The position numbers and the translations under genes were made by a program. Below, piece after piece: positions 1 through 5,778 of a stretch of 6,848 nucleotides of DNA. The notes beneath the pieces were generated by a model that saw nothing but the letters and a program-made list of their open reading frames with translations, was not told the origin of the DNA and ran no database searches. The DNA comes from JALYIM01 sp040003205. Lineage in GTDB: Bacteria; Acidobacteriota; Terriglobia; Terriglobales; Acidobacteriaceae. Numbering within the stretch: the first letter of the stretch is position 1; every line of letters begins with the position of its first letter. The DNA lies in contig JBDUDA010000167.1 of the NCBI GenBank assembly GCA_040003205.1, positions 1 to 6,848 of the forward strand, given 5' to 3'.

Positions 1-332
1 AATCGAATACTCAGATTATTGCGAACAAGTCCGGTTGGGCGAATTGCGAAAAGCGGCGAAAGATTGAGAATCTCGCGCTCATGTTGCGTGGAGCTATGGA
101 GGCGAAGGAACGGGTTGGGCTGATGTTGAACGTCCGCAAGGACGACCTCGATGCCGTCCTGACGGTGTTGTCAGCGCTGAAGCGTCCAACCATATCCACG
201 CTGAGCGATCCGGAGTGGCTGGCGGTTAACACGGTGATCGAAGCCGCGACCGCCTGGGATGTTATCCCACGTTTAAAGCAGGCAAACGCTCAGGGGATCG
301 TGGAATATCCGCTCAATAAGGTGGTCATGTAA
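1..332 (+). CDS. hisG: ATP phosphoribosyltransferase, C-terminal part (5' end outside window)
   Basis: HisG condenses ATP with PRPP, the first committed and feedback-controlled step of histidine synthesis, in the cytoplasm. Only the last 109 residues are visible, read in frame from base 3 to the TAA at 330-332. They cover the end of the catalytic region and the C-terminal regulatory domain of long-form HisG: a helix with NLALMLRGAMEAKERVGLMLNV, then ALKRPTISTLSDPEW, then the family's typical ending AWDVIPRLKQANAQGIVEYP-LNKVV. This domain binds histidine in the long form, so the enzyme should not need the HisZ partner (family knowledge). An internal ATG at 81 is not the start, because homologous sequence continues upstream of it without a stop. 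The stop overlaps the hisD start by one base (TAATG). Identity is secure; the promoter and any leader lie outside the window. Confidence 0.95.
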   Translation, partial: SNTQIIANKSGWANCEKRRKIENLALMLRGAMEAKERVGLMLNVRKDDLDAVLTVLSALKRPTISTLSDPEWLAVNTVIEAATAWDVIPRLKQANAQGIVEYPLNKVVM

Positions 333-1573
333 TGCGGATATTGACGGGCGCCACCGCGGCAAAGAAGGTGAAAGCGTTGGTAGCGCGCGGCTCGCAACTC
401 GGCTCGGTGGAAAAAGCGGTGAAGAAGATTTTATCCGCCGTCAGGCTCGACGGAGACATTTCTGTGCGGCGCTTCGCTCAGCGCTGGGACGGATTGCGAC
501 CAGATCAGCCCATGCGAGTGGATCAGGCAGAGATGGATCGCGCGTGGAAATCTGCGTCCGCGGAATTTAAGTTGGCTTTGCGCGAGGCTGCGGGAAATAT
601 CAGGAGTTTCAGCAAGTGGCAGATGCCGCGAGAATGGACACGAACGCACAAAGGATTGTCCGTGGGGCAGATCGTAAGGCCGCTGGAGTCGGTGGGCTGC
701 TACGTCCCCGGAGGGCGGCATCCACTGGTCTCGACGCTGTTGATGACCGTCATTCCGGCGCAAGTCGCGGGGGTAAAGACGATTCGTGTCGTTTCGCCGA
801 ACCCTCCCTCGGAAGTTCTGGCCGCGGCTGGGATGCTTGGGGTGGGCGAATTCTATCGAATAGGAGGAGCACAAGCGATCGGGGCTCTGGCTTACGGTAC
901 GGAAAGTATTTTGCCGGTCGTAAAGATAGTAGGCCCCGGAAACTTGTATGTGACTGCGGCCAAAAAGTTGGTTTTCTTCGATTGCGCCATTGACTTTCTG
1001 GCGGGGCCAACAGAAGTCGTCATTCTTAGTGACGACGGGCGTCCCGAGTTCATCGCCGCTGATCTTGTTGCGCAGGCTGAACACGATGTCGAGGCGCAAG
1101 CAATTCTTATCACAACTTCCCGGCGGCTTGCCAAAGCGGTTGTGAATTCTGTCGCGCGACTGGCTGCGGGCAATAGCGTGGCCCGAGAGTCGATCGCGCG
1201 GAATGGAGTAGCGTTAGTCGCGCAAACAGCCAAGCAGACACGGGATTGGGCGAACATGCTCGCTCCTGAGCACATCACCGTCTCCCGCAAAGACGTTCCG
1301 TTCATCCAAAATGCTGGATCCATCTTCGTGGGAGACTATTCTCCACAGGCTGCGGGCGATTACGTGACTGGGCCAAACCACGTTTTACCCACCGCCGGCG
1401 GTGCCCGTTTTCGCGGCGGACTCAGCGTGCTGGATTTCGTTAAGCTCATCACGGTTCAAGAAGTCTCCCGCACGGGCCTGCGCCGCATTTCTCACAGTGT
1501 CGAGTATCTTGCAGGGATCGAAGGCTTGCAGGCCCACGCCGAATCCGTGCGGATGAGGGTGACACATGCTTAG
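332..1573 (+). CDS. hisD: Histidinol dehydrogenase
   Basis: HisD oxidises L-histidinol to L-histidine in two NAD-dependent steps through histidinal, using a zinc ion; it is a cytoplasmic dimer. The 413-residue protein is slightly shorter than the usual 425-440 but complete. Family motifs are in order: VGCYVPGGRHPLVSTLLM at about 121-138, RIGGAQAIGALAYGT at 176-190, KIVGPGN at 198-204 and DFLAGPTEV at 221-229. The catalytic pair is E313-H314 in LAPEHITV. The four zinc ligands expected from the E. coli enzyme are present as Q248 and H251 (AQAEHD), D343 (AGDYVTGPNH) and H402 (GLQAHAES), with family spacing. The start is ATG 332, overlapping the hisG stop by one base, with AAGGTGG at 318-324 as ribosome binding site. 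The 3' end overlaps hisC by 8 nt, so translation is probably coupled. Nothing is missing or broken. Confidence 0.98.
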   Translation: MRILTGATAAKKVKALVARGSQLGSVEKAVKKILSAVRLDGDISVRRFAQRWDGLRPDQPMRVDQAEMDRAWKSASAEFKLALREAAGNIRSFSKWQMPREWTRTHKGLSVGQIVRPLESVGCYVPGGRHPLVSTLLMTVIPAQVAGVKTIRVVSPNPPSEVLAAAGMLGVGEFYRIGGAQAIGALAYGTESILPVVKIVGPGNLYVTAAKKLVFFDCAIDFLAGPTEVVILSDDGRPEFIAADLVAQAEHDVEAQAILITTSRRLAKAVVNSVARLAAGNSVARESIARNGVALVAQTAKQTRDWANMLAPEHITVSRKDVPFIQNAGSIFVGDYSPQAAGDYVTGPNHVLPTAGGARFRGGLSVLDFVKLITVQEVSRTGLRRISHSVEYLAGIEGLQAHAESVRMRVTHA

Positions 1574-2639
1574 CGCGCGTCAGCCCGTGCGAAATTTGAA
1601 AACGTACCACCCTCCTCTGGGACAGCGCGAAGGCCTGCGGCTGGATTTCAACGAGAATACGGTGGGCTGTTCGCCTCGAGTATTAGAACGCTTGCGCCAG
1701 TTGGATGGCGAGCAACTGGCACGTTATCCCGACCGCGCACCCCTGGAAGCGGCCGTGGCTGCGCATCTGAATGTAACCCCTGAGGAGCTTCTGCTTACTA
1801 ACGGCACAGACGAAGCCATCCATCTGGTTTGCCAGACCTACCTCGAAGCTGGTGATGAAGCACTGATCGTGGTTCCGACATTCTCCATGTACGAGATTTA
1901 TGCTGCGGGCACGGGCGCTCGGGTTATCTCGATTCCGGCGGAAGATTTTCGTTTCCCCACCGAACTCTTGCTCGCAAGAATCAACACTCGCACGCGATTT
2001 ATTGCAGTGGCGAATCCCAACAATCCCACCGGATCACTAGTGCCGGCGGAAGTTTTACTCCGCATAGCGCAAGCGGCACCCAACGCCGCGCTCCTGGTGG
2101 ATGAAGCCTACTTCGAGTTTTGCGGCGAGACCCTGATTCCCCATTTCCGAAACACTCCGAATTTGTTTGTCTCGCGAACTTTTTCCAAGGCCTACGGTTT
2201 AGCGGGATTAAGAATAGGCGTTCTCACCGGAAATGTAGATCAAATGAAAATGGCCCGGCTTGCGAGTTCGCCATACAACGTGAATTCGGTTGCCCTCGCG
2301 TGCCTGCCGGACGCGATCGACGATCGGGATTTCGTCCAGCAATATGTGCATGAAGTTGGTGGGGGCCGTGATCTGCTGGAACAGGAATTGCAGTTGCGCG
2401 GAATTAAATTCTGGCCCAGCCGGGCGAACTTCGTGCTCATCCTGATTGGTTCCATGAGCACGGCGTTCATTATCGCCATGCGTGAGCGCGGAATATTGGT
2501 GCGGGACCGTTCCAGCGATTATGGATGTGAGGGCTGTGTCCGCATCACGTTGGGAAATTTGGCACAGACCGAGCAGATGCTCAAAGCGCTTCGTGAAGCC
2601 CTCGGCGAAATTGGAATTTCGCAAAAGGCGGGCTCGTGA
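1566..2639 (+). CDS. hisC: Histidinol-phosphate aminotransferase
   Basis: HisC transfers an amino group from glutamate to imidazole-acetol phosphate, giving L-histidinol phosphate; it is a PLP-dependent fold-type I enzyme. The 357 residues match the usual length of about 350-365. The PLP Schiff-base lysine is K208 in SRTFSKAYGLAGLRIG. Other cofactor and substrate residues by analogy with aspartate aminotransferase are N153 (NPNNPTG), D179 and Y182 (VDEAYFEF), R216 (eight residues after the lysine, as expected), R326 (CVRITLG) and Y54 (ARYPD, from the partner subunit). TNGTDEAIHL at 78-87 is the usual phosphate-loop region. The start ATG 1566 lies inside the hisD 3' end (8-nt overlap), with GAGGGTG at 1555-1561 as ribosome binding site. 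The end overlaps hisB through GTGA. Related class I aminotransferases exist, but position and motifs make hisC clear. Confidence 0.97.
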   Translation: MLSARQPVRNLKTYHPPLGQREGLRLDFNENTVGCSPRVLERLRQLDGEQLARYPDRAPLEAAVAAHLNVTPEELLLTNGTDEAIHLVCQTYLEAGDEALIVVPTFSMYEIYAAGTGARVISIPAEDFRFPTELLLARINTRTRFIAVANPNNPTGSLVPAEVLLRIAQAAPNAALLVDEAYFEFCGETLIPHFRNTPNLFVSRTFSKAYGLAGLRIGVLTGNVDQMKMARLASSPYNVNSVALACLPDAIDDRDFVQQYVHEVGGGRDLLEQELQLRGIKFWPSRANFVLILIGSMSTAFIIAMRERGILVRDRSSDYGCEGCVRITLGNLAQTEQMLKALREALGEIGISQKAGS

Positions 2640-3238
2640 GAAGAGGACGGTTGCGAACAGGAACGGTTGAGCGCGTGACAAAAGAAACACAAATCCGCAT
2701 TAGGCTCACCATCGAAGGCAAGGGACGCTTCAAAGTTTCGACCGGCATTCGATTTTTTGATCACATGCTGGAGTTGTTCGCCCACCATGGCAGCTTCGAC
2801 CTCGATTTACACGCACTTGGCGACTTGGATGTAGACCAGCACCACACCGTCGAGGACGTGGGGATCAGTCTGGGACAGGCGTTCGCGGAAGCGTTGGGCA
2901 ACAAGCGCGGGATTCTGCGCGCGGGATATTTTGTGATGCCGATGGACGAAACTCTGGGATTAGCCGCCGTCGATTTTTCCGGGCGCACCGCTTCCGTGAT
3001 CGATACCAAGGTGAAAAGCCGCCTGGTTGGTGATTTACAGTCCGAACTCGTGGAGGATTTCTTCGAGGGCTTTGCGCGTGGCGCGCATGCGAATGTCCAC
3101 GCGCGTGTGATGTATGGACGTTCAAACCATCACAAGATTGAAGCCCTGTTTAAAGCATTTGCCCGCGCTCTGAGGGCGGCGTGCTGGCGAGATCCGCAGA
3201 TGGCCCGTCTGCTGCCGAGTACGAAGGGGCTTTTGTAA
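2636..3238 (+). CDS. hisB: Imidazoleglycerol-phosphate dehydratase (monofunctional)
   Basis: HisB dehydrates imidazole glycerol phosphate to imidazole-acetol phosphate with bound manganese, as a 24-mer in most species. The 200-residue product has only the dehydratase domain; the HAD-type histidinol-phosphatase half found in E. coli HisB is absent. Metal-binding and catalytic residues are visible: H43 (FFDHML), H69-H70 and E73 (DQHHTVEDVG), H155 (ANVHARV), H165-H166 and E169 (SNHHKIEA). The usual FKAFARALR follows. The chosen start is GTG 2636, whose GTGA overlaps the hisC stop, with AAGG at 2625-2628 seven bases upstream. In-frame TTG 2651 would give LRTGTVERVTKET, matching the common family N-terminus MRTAEVER-TKET, and GTG 2675 is a third option, so the first 5-13 residues are uncertain. 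The stop overlaps the hisH start by one base. Confidence 0.96.
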   Translation: MRRGRLRTGTVERVTKETQIRIRLTIEGKGRFKVSTGIRFFDHMLELFAHHGSFDLDLHALGDLDVDQHHTVEDVGISLGQAFAEALGNKRGILRAGYFVMPMDETLGLAAVDFSGRTASVIDTKVKSRLVGDLQSELVEDFFEGFARGAHANVHARVMYGRSNHHKIEALFKAFARALRAACWRDPQMARLLPSTKGLL

Positions 3239-3831
3239 TGATCGCGATTGTTGACTATGGCGCCGGAAATCTGACGTCGGTGAAGAAGGCCATTGACCAT
3301 GTCGGGGCGGAATCCAGAATTACTTCCAGCCCGGAAGCGATCGTGTGCGCGACGAAGATTATCCTTCCGGGGGTCGGACACTTCTCTTCCACAAAGAAAT
3401 TGGGTGAGAGCGGCATGAGAGCGGCGGTCTCCGAAGCCATGGAGAGGGGCGTGCCGTTTTTAGGAATTTGCCTGGGGTTGCAATGGATGCTGCAATCGAG
3501 CCAGGAAGCCCCCGAGGTTCGCGGATTGGGAATCTGGCCTGCTCGATGCGAGCGCTTCCCCGCAGAGGTCAAAGCTCCACACGTGGGATGGAACCAGCTC
3601 CGCATACGAAACGGCTCCTCGCGCATTTTGAATGGCGTCGGCGACGGGGCGTTCGTTTACTTCACGCACTCTTTTCGCGTTCCTTTGCTGAATTCCACCA
3701 CGGCGGAGTGCGAATATGGCGGAAGTTTTTCAGCAGTGCTAGAGAAGGACAATCTGTTCGGAGTGCAATTTCATCCCGAAAAGTCAGGGGCCGCGGGGTT
3801 GAAACTGCTGAGAAACTTTTGCACGCTGTGA
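3238..3831 (+). CDS. hisH: Imidazole glycerol phosphate synthase, glutaminase subunit
   Basis: HisH hydrolyses glutamine and channels the ammonia to HisF, with which it forms IGP synthase. The 197-residue protein is a class I glutamine amidotransferase: the N-terminus IAIVDYGAGNLTSV is typical, the oxyanion region is LPGVGHF at 43-49, the nucleophile is C78 in FLGICLGLQ, and the catalytic partners are H179 and E181 in FGVQFHPEKS. HVGWNQL at 115-121 and YFTHSF at 141-146 are also family signatures. ATG 3238 is chosen over an upstream ATG at 3181. It gives the standard N-terminus, forms TAATG with the hisB stop, and has GAAGGGG at 3223-3229 eight bases upstream. The gene ends in TGA 24 nt before hisF, and the two are in the same reading frame. 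Confidence 0.97.
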   Translation: MIAIVDYGAGNLTSVKKAIDHVGAESRITSSPEAIVCATKIILPGVGHFSSTKKLGESGMRAAVSEAMERGVPFLGICLGLQWMLQSSQEAPEVRGLGIWPARCERFPAEVKAPHVGWNQLRIRNGSSRILNGVGDGAFVYFTHSFRVPLLNSTTAECEYGGSFSAVLEKDNLFGVQFHPEKSGAAGLKLLRNFCTL

Positions 3832-3855
3832 ACCTCGAGCAACATTAACAATGTC
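3832..3855 (+). other. Short hisH-hisF spacer without a clear ribosome binding site
   Basis: This is the only non-overlapping junction in the operon. Its length of 24 nt is a multiple of three, with no in-frame stop, so hisH and hisF share a frame. No AGGAGG-like sequence sits 5-12 bases before the hisF ATG. An out-of-frame ATG at 3851 reads only three codons to a TGA overlapping the hisF start. ACATT-AAC-AATGT (3842-3854) could form a weak 5-bp AT-rich stem. HisF translation probably relies on ribosomes finishing hisH; that is inference. Confidence 0.5.
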
Positions 3856-4641
3856 ATGCTGACAAAACGCATTATCGCGTGCCTCGATATAGATAGTGGA
3901 CGCGTCGTGAAGGGGATTAAGTTTCTCAATCTACGCGACGCGGGCGATCCAGCCGAGCTTGCGGCGGCCCATAGCGAGGCGGGCGCCGATGAAATAGTTC
4001 TGCTCGACATTCTCGCCACGCATGAGAACCGTTCCACTCTGCTTGAAACCGTGCGCAGAACTGCGCGCCAGCTTTTCATTCCGTTCACTGTGGGCGGGGG
4101 CATTCGCTCGCAGGAGGATGCTGGGGCAATTTTCGATGCCGGGGCGGACAAGGTCAGCATCAATTCATCTGCGCTGGCTGACCCTGGACTGATCACGCGC
4201 ATCGCAAGCCGTTTTGGATCGCAGGCGGTGATTGTCGCCATTGACGCCAAGCGGGTGAATGGCGGCTTTCAGGCATTCACGGGAGGCGGGCGGATATCCT
4301 CCGGACGAGACGCGATTACCTGGGCGAAAGACGCGGAACAAAGCGGTGCTGGGGAAATTCTTGTCACGTCCATGGATCGTGACGGCACTCGCGAAGGGTT
4401 CGATTGCGAGTTGACGCGGGCGATTACCGAGAGCGTCCGCATACCTGTGATCGCGTCGGGCGGAGCGGGCGGCGCTAAAGATTTCATTGAACTCTTTCGT
4501 CAGGGGGCGGCCGACGCGGCGCTCGCCGCTTCCATCTTTCATTTTGATCTTACAAGTGATCATCGCTCCAGCGGCGGCGCACTCGCGGACTTAAAGCAGC
4601 AGCTTCTCGCTGCCGGAATTCCTGTGAGGTGGCCATGCTGA
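3856..4641 (+). CDS. hisF: Imidazole glycerol phosphate synthase, cyclase subunit
   Basis: HisF uses ammonia delivered by HisH to convert PRFAR to imidazole glycerol phosphate and AICAR, the branch to purine recycling. It is a (beta/alpha)8 barrel; the 261 residues are slightly longer than the usual 250-258. Catalytic D11 (CLDIDSGRVVKG) and D130 (VAIDAKR) are present and fall at the same numbers as in the Thermotoga maritima enzyme, as do K19, K99 and N103 (ADKVSINS), T171 and D176 (TSMDRDGT). The two phosphate-binding half-barrel motifs are VGGGIRS at 79-85 and ASGGAG at 200-205. Compared with the common family end (IFHFGEYTIRELK), the segment after IFHF at 227-230 carries about eight extra residues around SDHRSSGG. 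The start ATG 3856 gives the standard N-terminus but has no clear ribosome binding site. The 3' end overlaps hisA by 7 nt. Confidence 0.97.
   Translation: MLTKRIIACLDIDSGRVVKGIKFLNLRDAGDPAELAAAHSEAGADEIVLLDILATHENRSTLLETVRRTARQLFIPFTVGGGIRSQEDAGAIFDAGADKVSINSSALADPGLITRIASRFGSQAVIVAIDAKRVNGGFQAFTGGGRISSGRDAITWAKDAEQSGAGEILVTSMDRDGTREGFDCELTRAITESVRIPVIASGGAGGAKDFIELFRQGAADAALAASIFHFDLTSDHRSSGGALADLKQQLLAAGIPVRWPC
4626..4630 (+). promoter_or_regulatory. Ribosome binding site that fixes the hisA start
   Basis: GAGGT lies four bases before ATG 4635. A GTG at 4629, two codons upstream and in frame, overlaps this sequence and has no site of its own, so ATG 4635 is preferred. This start also gives the family N-terminus MLIPSIDL. 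Confidence 0.6.
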
Positions 4642-5351
4642 TTCCTTCGATCGATCTGATGAATGGCAAAATCGTTCAACTGGTGCAAGGCTCGATAAAA
4701 GCGCTGGAGTTTGACGACTTCGAAGAGTGGATTGAGCGTTTTTCGAGTTTCTCGATGGTCCAGCTCATTGACCTCGACGCCGCCATCGGTAGCGGCAACA
4801 ACCGTTCACTGCTGCGGACATTTTTGAGTCGCCTTCCCTGCCAGGTGGGAGGAGGGATTCGGTCGGTGGAAGGTGCGCGTCAGATTTTGGAACTGGGTGC
4901 CAAGCGGGTAATTGTGGGATCGTCCTTAATCGCAGACGGCGAGATCCACACCGACTTTGCCGAACAAATCTCGCAAGCTTTGGGCGTCGACAAACTCGTA
5001 TTCGCGGTGGACGCCAAAGGGGGCAGGATTGCGATCCGGGGATGGCGCGAGTCAACTGCAATTACGCCCCTCGATGCAATTGCGGCGCTGCAATCCTGGT
5101 GCGATGCATTTCTCTACACCCACATAGATAGCGAAGGCCTGATGCGTGGCATTCCATTGGACATTGTTCGCGCACTGCGAGCGGCCACTTCGAAACAACT
5201 GATAGTCGCGGGGGGAATCTCTTCGAACGAAGAAATCACCCAGCTCAATAAAATGGGAGTGGACGCCGTTGTAGGCATGGCTTTGTATCTAGGAAAACTT
5301 CAGCCGGCTGGAGATTGGACCGCAAAGAAACTCGCTGACAAAATCCTTTAA
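4635..5351 (+). CDS. hisA: ProFAR isomerase (HisA), divergent type
   Basis: HisA carries out the Amadori isomerisation of ProFAR to PRFAR, the substrate of the HisHF complex encoded just upstream. The 238-residue product is a (beta/alpha)8 barrel: strand 1 is LIPSIDLMNGKIVQLVQG with catalytic D7, the first phosphate motif is VGGGIRS at 71-77, the second catalytic Asp is D126 (VFAVDAKGG), and the second phosphate motif is VAGGISS at 191-197. T162 in YTHIDSEG matches the catalytic threonine of the usual YTDI-RDG motif, but neighbouring residues differ. The stretch between QG (18-19) and VGGGIRS is several residues shorter than usual, and the family's GDY/GDF signature after QG is replaced by SIKALEFDD. 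TrpF-like or PriA-like activity cannot be ruled out by eye, but operon position supports HisA. It overlaps hisF by 7 nt and ends in tandem in-frame TAA codons (5349-5354). No hisI or hisE follows. Confidence 0.92.
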   Translation: MLIPSIDLMNGKIVQLVQGSIKALEFDDFEEWIERFSSFSMVQLIDLDAAIGSGNNRSLLRTFLSRLPCQVGGGIRSVEGARQILELGAKRVIVGSSLIADGEIHTDFAEQISQALGVDKLVFAVDAKGGRIAIRGWRESTAITPLDAIAALQSWCDAFLYTHIDSEGLMRGIPLDIVRALRAATSKQLIVAGGISSNEEITQLNKMGVDAVVGMALYLGKLQPAGDWTAKKLADKIL

Positions 5352-5602
5352 TAAATCACTTTTAAAGAAAACTGTATCTGGCGCGACGACCCTGCTGTCT
5401 CGCTGATGATTCCGAAGCCACTGCCGCGCACGATGTTAGAGGGCAGTCCGAAATTCACCAGATTGAAGACGTGCCGTGCATTTGGTCGTGCCGGATTTGG
5501 CGATGACATCCGTACAAGTTGCGGGCACCATGACCAATTCGGCGGCTGAAACCTGAACTCGACATTCTTCCTGGATTCCGTCCAAGTTGAAATTAGAGAA
5601 TG
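5348..5602 (-). pseudogene. Remnant of the C-terminal end of an Oar-like TonB-dependent receptor
   Basis: Read on the minus strand towards hisA, this frame ends RHVFNLVNFGLPSN-IVRGSGFGIISETAG-SSRQIQFSLKVIY and a stop (complement of 5348-5350). The pattern FN-x-x-NFG-x-P, then G-FG-I-T/S, then RQIQF-LK and a terminal aromatic is the last strand region of carboxypeptidase-regulatory-like, Oar-type TonB-dependent receptors, which are abundant in Acidobacteria (family recognition from memory). About 70 nt upstream the same frame has TESRKNVEFRFQ (about 5546-5581), which fits the preceding strand. In intact proteins these two blocks nearly touch; here about 24 unrelated residues separate them, and nothing further upstream looks like a receptor. 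An open frame continues to 5686, but I see no support for it as a gene. The remnant stop overlaps the hisA stop in convergent orientation. The right boundary is uncertain. Confidence 0.6.
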
Positions 5603-5641
5603 CTTGCGGCCACCTGCTTTCCGGATCACTGGTATCGAGTC

Positions 5642-5661
5642 TACCGAGTGCGAACACGGTA
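5642..5661 (+). other. Small hairpin with a GCGA tetraloop
   Basis: TACCG and CGGTA pair over five bases. After an A-A mismatch, GT pairs with AC around a GCGA loop. It sits directly before AAAGGAG (5661-5667), so it could affect ribosome access to the GTG at 5674. No T-run follows, so it is not a terminator. It may be chance. Confidence 0.25.
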
Positions 5662-5747
5662 AAGGAGTCACAAGTGAAGCAATCATTGTTTCAAGAATTA
5701 CACTGACCGCCTCGTTTGCTCTGGCGTTGCCGCACTTTAAGTTATGA
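5661..5747 (+). pseudogene. Frameshifted 5' end of a secreted-protein gene (signal-peptide remnant)
   Basis: A strong ribosome binding site, AAAGGAG (5661-5667), stands six bases before GTG 5674. The frame reads VKQSLFQELH and stops at 5704-5706. Shifting to the frame containing AGA at 5694 gives RITLTASFALALP followed by HFKL and a stop at 5745-5747. Joined, MKQSLFQ-RITLTASFALALP has the form of a Sec signal peptide: a basic start, a hydrophobic core and a small-residue/proline end. The two parts are out of phase, consistent with a 1-nt deletion near 5692-5694. No mature-protein sequence follows. Alternatives are a chance 10-codon upstream ORF or a leader peptide for the glucoamylase gene. 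Confidence 0.3.
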
Positions 5748-5748
5748 T
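5743..5748 (+). promoter_or_regulatory. Possible -10 element for the glucoamylase gene
   Basis: TATGAT differs from the consensus TATAAT at one position and lies 30 bases before the ATG at 5779, leaving a short leader. At 16-18 bp upstream there is only a poor -35 (CTGGCG or similar), so this is a weak candidate found by eye. Confidence 0.22.
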
Positions 5749-5778
5749 CTTGAAGTTTGATTGGACTAAGAATGCGAT

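Larger units (their letters stand above)
5352..5778. other. Gene-poor gap between hisA and the glucoamylase gene
   Basis: No intact gene is supported here. The left 250 bp hold the minus-strand receptor remnant and the right 120 bp hold a decayed signal-peptide-like start. I see no convincing intrinsic terminator after hisA: a 6-bp stem CTTTAA/TTAAAG (5346-5351 with 5362-5367) is purely AT-rich apart from one pair and lacks a T-run. No tRNA, repeat array or insertion-sequence end is visible. Confidence 0.6.

Noticed and set aside
431..1099. 222-codon open frame on the minus strand inside hisD
   Set aside because: It lies wholly antisense to hisD, which has all catalytic residues. Its translation is arginine/proline/serine-rich with no recognisable motif, as expected for a shadow frame in GC-rich DNA.
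3181..3237. Upstream in-frame ATG for hisH at 3181
   Set aside because: It would add 19 residues lacking similarity to HisH and lies inside hisB. ATG 3238 has a good ribosome binding site and gives the canonical N-terminus.
5346..5367. CTTTAA/TTAAAG stem after hisA as a terminator
   Set aside because: The stem is nearly all A-T, has a 10-nt loop and is not followed by a T-run; it overlaps the hisA stop.
5436..5657. 73-codon minus-strand frame in the gap as a small gene
   Set aside because: No family resemblance, no convincing ribosome binding site, and it overlaps the better-supported receptor remnant in another frame.
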